Source: an uncultured Pseudomonadota bacterium (GTDB lineage: Bacteria; Myxococcota_A; UBA796; SXON01). Taken from it: a DNA stretch of 64,000 bases. Of the stretch, positions 57,430 to 63,686 are shown piece by piece. A model generated the notes under the pieces. It had not been told where the DNA came from. It saw only the letters and a program-made list of their open reading frames with translations, and made no database searches. Location of the stretch: the NCBI GenBank assembly GCA_903875225.1, contig CAIQVJ010000118.1, positions 62,001 through 126,000 on the forward strand. Direction: 5' to 3'. A program made the position numbers and the translations under genes. Every line of letters starts with the position of its first letter. Positions within the stretch are counted from its first letter, which is position 1.

Positions 57430-58812
57430 GTGATCCCCCGCCGCCGCGCGAAGCTGTCCGGAGTGGCGGCTCCGTGCCTGGCGCTATGGCTGGGGGCGTG
57501 CTCGTCGGTCGCGCCGCAGCCCGCGATCCCCGCCTCCACTCCGGCGGCGGGAGCGCCCCTGGCGCAGGAGGAGCGGCCCAACTGGGTCATCATCGCCCCG
57601 GACTCCATGCGGGCAGACCGCCTGGGCCCGCTCCCCGACGGCAGCGTGCCCGCACCGAACCTGAGCAGGCTGGCGGGTGAGGGGGTGGTGTTCTCGAACG
57701 CATTCAGCCAGAGCGGGTGGACGGCCCCCGCGCTGGCATCCCTGCTCACCGGCCGGTACCCGACCGTGCTCGGGTTCGGGACGGAGAACAACCCGAACAG
57801 CTCCTGGTCCCCGGGCGTGCGCACCGTCCCCGAGATCCTCACGATCTATGGCTACCAGACCGCTGCTTTCTGGGGGGACACGATGGCGGGCGTGAACCCG
57901 GCGTTCTCGGTCGGGTTCGGGGAGACCTTCCGGTCGGAGTCGGCGGGGCTCCTGCCCGATCAGCAGGACGTGAAGGAGTGGATCACCCACAAGGCGCACG
58001 CTCCGTTCTTCCTGGTGGTGCACAACTTCGATCTGCGGGACCAGAAGATCCCGCCGCCCCCCATCACCGGCTCAAAATCGTTCCTCGACGCGTACGACAA
58101 CACCGTTCGAAGGTACGACGCCGAATTCCTCGACCTGCGGCAGTGGTTGGCCGACGCCGGGTTCGGGGACGACACCGTGCTCGTGGTGGTCTCCAACCAC
58201 GGGCTCGACTTCTTCGGGCATGGCCCGGGGATCAGCCACGGCACGTTGTACGACTCCGTGCTGCGCGTTCCGCTCGCGATCATCGATCCCCGGGCCACGG
58301 TCCACGGGGTGAACGACACCGTCGTGCAGGGCATCGATCTGGCGCCCACCATCCTCGCCCGCTCCGGCGTGCCTCCGGAGGTCGCGATGGACGGACACTC
58401 GCTGCTCCCATTCCTGGGTGGGTCCGGCACGTACACAGCCGGAGATGTGTACAGCCAGACCAACGCCCAGGACCGGTCCGTGCGAACCGAAAGGTACAAG
58501 CTGATCTCCTGCCATGGGGCCTGCTGCGGGACCGGAGTTGGCGTGGACCCGTTGCAGTGCACCGGTCCCGAAGAGTACCGGCTCTACGATCTGGAGGCCG
58601 ACCCGGCGGAGGTCCACGACCTCGCCCGCAGCGAGCCCGACGTGCTGCGGACGTGCGCCGCGAAGCTCGACGCGTGGGAGGCCCGGTACGCCGGCCAGCC
58701 CTCGGGCCCCGGACAGTTCGCCGTGAGCGCTTCCCAGAAAAAACTGCTGCAGGATGGCGGTTACTGGGGCCTGATGTTCCCTGGGGATCCTCCCGCAGCG
58801 GTGTCCCCGTAG
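57430..58812 (+). CDS. Sulfatase-like lipoprotein with Thr nucleophile position and Asn metal-site change (module 4)
   Basis: A 460-residue lipoprotein (GTG start; lipobox LGAC24). It shares the whole plan of the 459- and 467-residue paralogues: NWVIIAPDSMRADRLG (Asp58), QSGWTAPALASLLTG (Thr98), VVSNHGLDFFGH (Asn256-His257), a Cys cluster CHGACCG with a later Cys (QCTGPEEYRLYDL) and the ending QKKLLQDGGYWGLMFP. The three share the same departures from sulfatases, so a common, changed activity is probable rather than random loss. It has its own promoter at 57373-57401, divergent from the SGNH gene. Downstream, 54 bases separate it from the pirin gene. Confidence 0.8.
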   Translation: MIPRRRAKLSGVAAPCLALWLGACSSVAPQPAIPASTPAAGAPLAQEERPNWVIIAPDSMRADRLGPLPDGSVPAPNLSRLAGEGVVFSNAFSQSGWTAPALASLLTGRYPTVLGFGTENNPNSSWSPGVRTVPEILTIYGYQTAAFWGDTMAGVNPAFSVGFGETFRSESAGLLPDQQDVKEWITHKAHAPFFLVVHNFDLRDQKIPPPPITGSKSFLDAYDNTVRRYDAEFLDLRQWLADAGFGDDTVLVVVSNHGLDFFGHGPGISHGTLYDSVLRVPLAIIDPRATVHGVNDTVVQGIDLAPTILARSGVPPEVAMDGHSLLPFLGGSGTYTAGDVYSQTNAQDRSVRTERYKLISCHGACCGTGVGVDPLQCTGPEEYRLYDLEADPAEVHDLARSEPDVLRTCAAKLDAWEARYAGQPSGPGQFAVSASQKKLLQDGGYWGLMFPGDPPAAVSP

Positions 58813-58866
58813 CGCCGTCCACGTAGCGCCGTTCGATCCGTGCTCCACTCTCCATCCGAGGTATCC

Positions 58867-59571
58867 ATGCTCAAACTGCGCCGCTCCGACGAGCGAGGCT
58901 ACGCCGACCACGGCTGGTTGCGTTCCTTCCACACGTTCTCCTTCGCCGGGTATTCGGACCGCCGGTTCATGGGTTTCCGAGCGCTCCGGGTGATCAACGA
59001 AGACCGGGTTTCACCGGGGAAGGGTTTTGGTACCCATGGTCACCGGGACATGGAGATCCTCTCCTATGTGCTGGAAGGCGCCCTGGAGCACGCGGACTCG
59101 ATGGGCAACGGATCGGTGATCCGGCCCGGCGACGTCCAGAGGATGACCGCGGGCACCGGGGTGAATCACTCCGAGAAGAACGGGTCGATCACGGAAGGGG
59201 TGCACTTCCTCCAGATCTGGATCCTGCCCGACCGCCCCGGGCACACGCCCGGCTACGAGCAGAAGCACTTCGACGAGGCGAGCAGGCGAGGGCGCCTGCG
59301 GCTCGTGGCGGCGCGCGACGGGCGCGACGGGAGCGTGACCATCCACCAGGACGCCGCCCTCTACGCGGGCTTGTTCGATGGCGCGGAGCAGGTCGAATTC
59401 CCGATCGCGCCCGACCGCCATGCGTGGGTCCACGTTGCCCGTGGGAGCATCGACGTGAATGGCACGCGGCTGTCTGCGGGCGATGCCGCCGCGGCGTCGG
59501 GCTCCGAGATCGCCACGCTCACGCTCGGCGGTGGGGACCACGCAGAGGTCCTCGTGTTCGACCTCGCGTAG
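58867..59571 (+). CDS. Pirin-family (bicupin) protein
   Basis: A 234-residue bicupin of the pirin/YhhW type. The metal site is in the N-terminal cupin: GFGTHGHRDMEILSYVLEG (two His), and NHSEKNGSITEGVHFLQIW (His and Glu). The start motif KLRRSDERGYADHGWLRSFHTFSFAGY is typical of the YhhW group, whose E. coli member has quercetin 2,3-dioxygenase activity; the natural substrate is not known. No signal peptide, so cytoplasmic. The ATG at 58867 has a GAGG site upstream; an earlier in-frame TTG-type start would lie outside the family's usual N terminus. It probably has nothing to do with the envelope locus. Confidence 0.9.
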   Translation: MLKLRRSDERGYADHGWLRSFHTFSFAGYSDRRFMGFRALRVINEDRVSPGKGFGTHGHRDMEILSYVLEGALEHADSMGNGSVIRPGDVQRMTAGTGVNHSEKNGSITEGVHFLQIWILPDRPGHTPGYEQKHFDEASRRGRLRLVAARDGRDGSVTIHQDAALYAGLFDGAEQVEFPIAPDRHAWVHVARGSIDVNGTRLSAGDAAAASGSEIATLTLGGGDHAEVLVFDLA

Positions 59572-59591
59572 CGGAGGCCAGGAGCGCGGCG

Positions 59592-61001
59592 CTATTTCGG
59601 GGTGGGGGGGGCGGCCTCGCTGCCCGGGCTCTGCGGGCCAGGGGGGGGCGCGGGGGGGGCGTCCACCCCAGCAGGGTCCAGGTCGCCCGCCGGGTCCGCG
59701 GGTCCCGGGCCGGAGATCCCGGCCTTCATGGACTCGGGGGCCGGCCCGAAGCTCTGGGGCTCTGCGGGATGCTCGTCCCGGGTGCGCTCCAGCTGGTGCA
59801 GGATGTCCTCCGGCATCGTGAGCTTCGGCTGGTAGTAGAGCTCCGCCTGTTCCTCCGCGATCCAGCCGATGCGGGCCGCGGTGTCGTACCCGATGCGCTC
59901 TTCGAACAGGCTCCGCACCTCCCGCTCTGCCTCCGGGCCCGTCGGCCGGTCCACCGCCATGAGCTCGGCCCACTGCTGGGGCCACAGCGGGTTGGCGAAC
60001 GGCTCCACGTACCCCTCTGGCCAGTGGCCGAGGTAGTCGGCCTCGTTGTAGTTGTCGATCGCCCCGAGGATGTGGCAGAGTTCGTGGGCGACAGCGACCA
60101 CCGAGTAGGCCGGGTTCGGCTCGTCCACCGAGAGCCAGGTGATGCCGACGCGGCCCTTCTGGGAGCCCCGGGAGTCCCCGGTGACGTCGCCAGCGTCGTC
60201 GGTCCACACGATGTACAGTCGGGCCCCGAAGGTGTCGGGGTCGGCGCCGTGGTCGCGCGCGAGGGCGTGGAAGTAGCGGGGATACTGCCAGGAGGCCAGC
60301 ATCAGGCGCCACCACGGGGCGTTGCGCTCCCCGAGCTTGGGGGGCCGCACCTCTTCCGTCCACGGGCCCCGGAGGCTCACCTGCATGAACGGCTCGGTGG
60401 AGCCGGTGTAGCGCTGGTGTTCCTGCTGGTAGAAGGGCGAGATGTCGTAGAGCGAGCGACCAGCGCCGTCGTCCGGCTGGTTCAATGCGCGCAGTCGGGG
60501 GTCGCCAATGAGGCGCGAAGGTGCAAACTGCACGATGCCCACGCGGATCGGTGGGTTCAGCGCGGCCGACTCGCTCCGCAGGTAGGCCGCGACCTCGAAC
60601 AGGAAGACCGCAAACAGGAACAGGGAGAAAAGGGCGCGCAGACGGCTCGCGCGGCGGAGCGCCGTCGCCTTGCGTGCGCAGGCGGCGCACGCCGTCGCCC
60701 CGTGTGCGTCCGCGCGGCACTGCCCGCAGATCCAGGTCGAGCACGTCTGGCAGTGCGTGGTGCTCAGCTCCGTCGGGTGCAAGCCGCACACGCTGTCCTC
60801 CGGGAGCACCGCCGCGGTCACGCCCATCTTGCACAACCGGTCCACGAGCTCGGTCGCCTCCTCCCACCGCGCGCCCTCCAGGATGGGGATGTGGTGGACC
60901 AGGGCCTGGCCGTCCACCTCGTGTGGATCGGCTGCGTCCTCCGGCAGCCGGGCGACCACCACGCGCCACGAACCCGGCGGGCTGGCCAGGGCGCGGGTCA
61001 C
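59592..61001 (-). CDS. Membrane protein with zinc-ribbon-like segment and metzincin-type HExxHxxGxxD motif
   Basis: 469 residues from a GTG at 61001 that overlaps the TGA of the small upstream ORF. Residues 10-65 form a small alpha/beta domain (SWRVVVARLPEDA ... EGARWEEATELVDRLCKMG). Residues 70-108 hold a Cys/His cluster (SVCGLHP, HCQTCSTWICGQCRADAHG, ACAAC) like a B-box or double zinc ribbon. A membrane helix at about 122-140 follows. The outer part carries HELCHILGAID (His306, Glu307, His310, Asp316), the zinc protease motif, and a Pro/Gly-rich tail. A cytoplasmic zinc sensor joined to an outer metalloprotease would be unusual. Substrate and biological role are unknown. Confidence 0.7.
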   Translation of the reverse strand: MTRALASPPGSWRVVVARLPEDAADPHEVDGQALVHHIPILEGARWEEATELVDRLCKMGVTAAVLPEDSVCGLHPTELSTTHCQTCSTWICGQCRADAHGATACAACARKATALRRASRLRALFSLFLFAVFLFEVAAYLRSESAALNPPIRVGIVQFAPSRLIGDPRLRALNQPDDGAGRSLYDISPFYQQEHQRYTGSTEPFMQVSLRGPWTEEVRPPKLGERNAPWWRLMLASWQYPRYFHALARDHGADPDTFGARLYIVWTDDAGDVTGDSRGSQKGRVGITWLSVDEPNPAYSVVAVAHELCHILGAIDNYNEADYLGHWPEGYVEPFANPLWPQQWAELMAVDRPTGPEAEREVRSLFEERIGYDTAARIGWIAEEQAELYYQPKLTMPEDILHQLERTRDEHPAEPQSFGPAPESMKAGISGPGPADPAGDLDPAGVDAPPAPPPGPQSPGSEAAPPTPK

Positions 61002-61141
61002 GACCAGACCGTCCGGCTCAGCGTGTCGGGCGTCTGGAGCGCGACCGGGGCTCCCCCCTCGAACATCCGTGCGCCGACCGACGCACCGTTGCCCTGGGCG
61101 CCGACCACGATCACACGGCGGGGGAGGGCGGCAACCGGCAT
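60998..61141 (-). CDS. 47-residue ORF coupled to the membrane protease gene
   Basis: A short ORF (MPVAALPRRVIVVGAQGNGA..., ending SRTVWS). Third codon positions are almost all G or C, as in the real genes around it. A TAGATT box lies six bases before the ATG, and its TGA overlaps the GTG of the next gene (GTGA). The middle looks like a Rossmann-type start (VIVVGAQGNGASVGARMF) but is too short for a domain. It may be a leader peptide that couples translation, a small protein, or a remnant of a larger gene. No function is known. Confidence 0.5.
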   Translation of the reverse strand: MPVAALPRRVIVVGAQGNGASVGARMFEGGAPVALQTPDTLSRTVWS

Positions 61142-61147
61142 GTTCGC

Positions 61148-61153
61148 AATCTA
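61148..61153 (-). promoter_or_regulatory. -10 box (TAGATT) for the small ORF - protease pair
   Basis: TAGATT followed by six bases and the ATG at 61141. No -35 hexamer recognised. Confidence 0.35.
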
Positions 61154-61219
61154 CCAGCAATGGTCCCGGAACGGGGGACGTCGATCCGGATCCCCCGCGG
61201 GACGGGATAGCGCACGGAC

Positions 61220-61411
61220 ATGTTCATCCTCGATGCAGACACCGCCGCCGCGATCATCACCCGCGAGGACGCGCTGCACACGCTTCGCGACCACCCGATC
61301 GAGGATGTCCTCGCAGCGATCGACGACATCGGTTCGATCGAAGACGAGCAGGATGCCTTCCACGCGCTGATGGGCGCCATGTTCGAGCTTCGCCCCAAGG
61401 GCTTCGTGTAG
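61220..61411 (+). CDS. 63-residue hypothetical protein
   Basis: A small acidic protein (MFILDADTAAAIITREDALH...). It is helical by composition, with a pattern HPIEDVLAAIDDIGSIEDEQDAFHALMGAMF. Codon use matches the neighbours. There is no clear ribosome binding site, but a GGGACGGGAT run lies upstream. It is divergent from the small ORF - protease pair and converges on tetR. I cannot name a family. Confidence 0.5.
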   Translation: MFILDADTAAAIITREDALHTLRDHPIEDVLAAIDDIGSIEDEQDAFHALMGAMFELRPKGFV

Positions 61412-61458
61412 CCGCGAATGTCCACAACGTCCCCGACGCGGGTCGTGGACCGGGCCGC

Positions 61459-61968
61459 TCACATCAGGGCGCGCATCCGGGGAGAGTCGGGGTCGAGGGT
61501 CCGCATCGCGAGGGCGCCGAAGATCAGCGTCAGGGCGCGCGTGGCGTCGCTGGGGGTCAGCGGGATCTGGTCCGCGACGGCTGAACGCAGGCCCCGGACC
61601 GTGCTGGCGAGGAGCTCGCGTCCCGCCTCGCTCTGGTTCTGGTAGTCAAGGGCGACCCGGAGGACCGCCTGCAGGTCCGTCTCGCGCAGGTCGACCCAGG
61701 TGCAGAGGGCATCGAGGCGCTCCTCCGCCGGCCCCTCGGGCAGCGCGGCGACCGCCTCGGTGATCAGGCGGTACGACTGGCGTTCGACGACCGCGGTCCA
61801 GAGCGCTTCCTTCCCGGCGAACCAGTGGTACAGGGCACCGGTGCTGGCGCCGATCTCCCGGGCGACGTCCCGCATGGTCACGTCGCGAAAGCCCACCCGC
61901 GCGAAAAGGTTGAACGCGCAATCGAGGATCTCGCCGCGGCGGACCTCGGGATCAAGTGGGCGAGCCAT
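61459..61968 (-). CDS. TetR-family transcriptional regulator
   Basis: A 169-residue regulator. The TetR N-terminal DNA-binding domain is clear: EILDCAFNLFARVGFRDVTMRDVAREIGASTGALYHWFAGKEALWTAVVE, with the helix-turn-helix at about 31-50. The C-terminal ligand-binding part is short (about 110 residues). Its start overlaps the end of alkB by 17 bases, so the two are co-transcribed. A palindrome just upstream of alkB (63041-63058) is the likely operator, which would make the operon autoregulated. The inducer may be an alkane, alcohol or fatty acid (inference from the neighbour). Confidence 0.85.
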   Translation of the reverse strand: MARPLDPEVRRGEILDCAFNLFARVGFRDVTMRDVAREIGASTGALYHWFAGKEALWTAVVERQSYRLITEAVAALPEGPAEERLDALCTWVDLRETDLQAVLRVALDYQNQSEAGRELLASTVRGLRSAVADQIPLTPSDATRALTLIFGALAMRTLDPDSPRMRALM

Positions 61969-63031
61969 GCGCGGCGGATAACCCAGCGAGTGAGTCCAGC
62001 CGGGCCCGCTCGGTGGTCAGTCGGCGGCGCATCACCGCAAAGTACAGGGGCGGGACGAGCGCGAGCAGGACCATGCCCGCGTAGCCGGTCGGGAGCTCGG
62101 GGGCGTCCTCCATGTGCCGCAGCACCTGGAACGGGCGCCCTGGAGATGCGTGGTGGTCCGCATGGCGAGGGAGGTCGAAGAGCAGGGCCCGGCTGGCCGG
62201 ATGGTCGCTCGTCCAGCTGTGTGCGGGACGGACCCGCTCCCAGGTCCCGTCCACGCGCCGGTGCCGCTCCAGGCCGTAGTGCTCGACGTAATTGACGGTC
62301 TCCAGCAGTGTGAACCCGAACACGGCCGAACCCACGAACGCCGTGAGCCCGACGAGGCCGAATGCCGAGGCCACCGCCAGCAGGAGCGCGCCCTCCGCCA
62401 GCTTCCAGCGCAGCACCTCGTTCTGCAGCGAGAGCGCCGGGACCCCCTTCCGCTCCAGGCGGGTGGCCTCGAGCGTCCACGCGTCCCGGAGGCTCCCGGC
62501 GATGGAGCGCACCCAGAACTGGTAGACGTTCTCACCGCTTCGGGCGCTCGCGGGATCCTCGGGGGTGGCCACCTTTGCGTGGTGCCCCCGGTTGTGCTCC
62601 ACGAAGAAGTGCGTGTACAGGCTGGTCAGCAACAGGAGCTTCGCCAGCCGCTGCTCGAAGGGGCGCGGGCGGTGCCCGAGCTCGTGCCCCACGTTGATCG
62701 CGAGCACCCCGCAGGCGGTGCCGGTGAACACGATGCCGCCGAGGAGGTCCCAGGGCGTCAGCGTGTGGGCCGTGGCGGCGAAGAACACGACGGTGAAGAG
62801 CTGGATCGGCACGGCGAGCCAGAGCAGGACGTCGTAGGCGCGCCGTTTCCGCAGCGCGGCCTCCTCCTCGGGCGGAGCGTTCCGTCTGGAGGCCGGCAGC
62901 ACCACGTCGAGAAACGGGATGCCGATCCACACCGCGGCAGCGAGCAGCCACGGGGAGACGGGGTGAAGGACCAGCAGCGCCGCCGAGAGCGGCGGGATGG
63001 CGAGCACGAGGCAGTATGCGAAGAATGGCAC
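61952..63031 (-). CDS. alkB: Alkane 1-monooxygenase AlkB-like
   Basis: A 359-residue integral-membrane di-iron hydroxylase. The His boxes are intact: NVGHELGHR (His116, His120), EHNRGHH (His146, 150, 151), NYVEHYGLER and LPRHADHHASP. About six membrane helices surround them. AlkB adds oxygen to the terminal carbon of medium-chain alkanes and needs rubredoxin and its reductase, which are not in the window. The GTG at 63031 was chosen because GGAG lies five bases before it and the frame upstream has only rare TTG starts. It is somewhat shorter than the classic 400-residue enzymes, mostly at the N terminus. Co-transcribed with tetR. Confidence 0.88.
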   Translation of the reverse strand: MPFFAYCLVLAIPPLSAALLVLHPVSPWLLAAAVWIGIPFLDVVLPASRRNAPPEEEAALRKRRAYDVLLWLAVPIQLFTVVFFAATAHTLTPWDLLGGIVFTGTACGVLAINVGHELGHRPRPFEQRLAKLLLLTSLYTHFFVEHNRGHHAKVATPEDPASARSGENVYQFWVRSIAGSLRDAWTLEATRLERKGVPALSLQNEVLRWKLAEGALLLAVASAFGLVGLTAFVGSAVFGFTLLETVNYVEHYGLERHRRVDGTWERVRPAHSWTSDHPASRALLFDLPRHADHHASPGRPFQVLRHMEDAPELPTGYAGMVLLALVPPLYFAVMRRRLTTERARLDSLAGLSAAHGSPT

Positions 63032-63036
63032 GAAGG

Positions 63037-63040
63037 CTCC
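63037..63040 (-). promoter_or_regulatory. Ribosome binding site deciding the alkB start
   Basis: GGAG on the minus strand, six bases before the GTG at 63031 (five-base gap CCTTC plus the codon). It directly abuts the probable operator. Confidence 0.6.
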
Positions 63041-63058
63041 ATACCGAACGTTCGTTAT
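63041..63058. promoter_or_regulatory. Probable TetR operator upstream of alkB
   Basis: ATACCGAAC GTTCGTTAT, an 18-base palindrome with a single mismatched pair, lies ten bases before the alkB start. Its size and symmetry fit TetR-type operators. The co-transcribed tetR gene makes it the natural ligand. Confidence 0.6.
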
Positions 63059-63110
63059 GTAGCATGGGTGGAGGCCGGATCGCAACAATCGAACGATGTC
63101 TTGCCGGGAG

Positions 63111-63668
63111 CTAGCGGATCCGAGCCTTGACGAACGCCACGATCCGGGTCACCTCTTCGGCGGTGAGCTCTCCACTGTCGGCGAGCGACCTGGTGAAATC
63201 AAGGAAGCCGACCGCACATGCCCGGGCGCCAGACGTTGGATCAGGCGCATTGTCGCCACAAAGTACCTCCGACACGATCCGGACCGAGGCCTCCCCGCCC
63301 TGGTTCGCCGGGTGATCGGCGACCCAATACGAGAACGCCCGGGCCAGGGGGGGCGCGATGTCTGCCGGCAGGCCGGCGGACAGTTCGACGACCGCGTGCA
63401 TGCGCCGCCGGAGAATGTCCCCGTGCGAAGCGGAAAGTGCGCCTGCGCCCATCCCGAACAGACGGGTCGACTGCCCTACGTTGCCCTGGTGTCCGGGGAC
63501 GGCGTCAATCAAGGCCGCGAGCGCCGGGAGCAGATCTCCGGCCCAGGACAGTCCGGTCGCGCCCGCGAGGTCGGCCCCCAGCCGTTCCCGCACGGCCGGA
63601 TCATGGCGCCATGCGTGCCACTTGATCCGCGATGCGAGCTCTGCCCAGGTCGGCAACGGATCCTCCAC
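63111..63668 (-). CDS. Hypothetical cytoplasmic protein
   Basis: A 185-residue soluble, mostly helical protein (LPTWAELASRIKWHAWRHDPAVRERLGADLAG; GDILRRRMHAVVELSAGLPADIAPPLARAFSYWVADHP; SGELTAEEVTRIVAFVKARI). GTG start at 63668. A TACGCT box lies eight bases before it, in the leaderless-type position. Its stop lies 80 bases before the alkB start, with the operator in between. No family recognised. Confidence 0.55.
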   Translation of the reverse strand: MEDPLPTWAELASRIKWHAWRHDPAVRERLGADLAGATGLSWAGDLLPALAALIDAVPGHQGNVGQSTRLFGMGAGALSASHGDILRRRMHAVVELSAGLPADIAPPLARAFSYWVADHPANQGGEASVRIVSEVLCGDNAPDPTSGARACAVGFLDFTRSLADSGELTAEEVTRIVAFVKARIR

Positions 63669-63676
63669 AGGACGAG

Positions 63677-63682
63677 AGCGTA
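63677..63682 (-). promoter_or_regulatory. -10 box (TACGCT) for the hypothetical gene upstream of alkB
   Basis: TACGCT, eight bases and the GTG at 63668. The box lies just downstream of the previous gene's stop codon. Confidence 0.35.
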
Positions 63683-63686
63683 ACGT

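Noticed and set aside
61952-63088. alkB start at the TTG at 63088
   Set aside because: It would place the operator palindrome inside the coding sequence and lacks a ribosome binding site; the GTG at 63031 has GGAG at proper distance.
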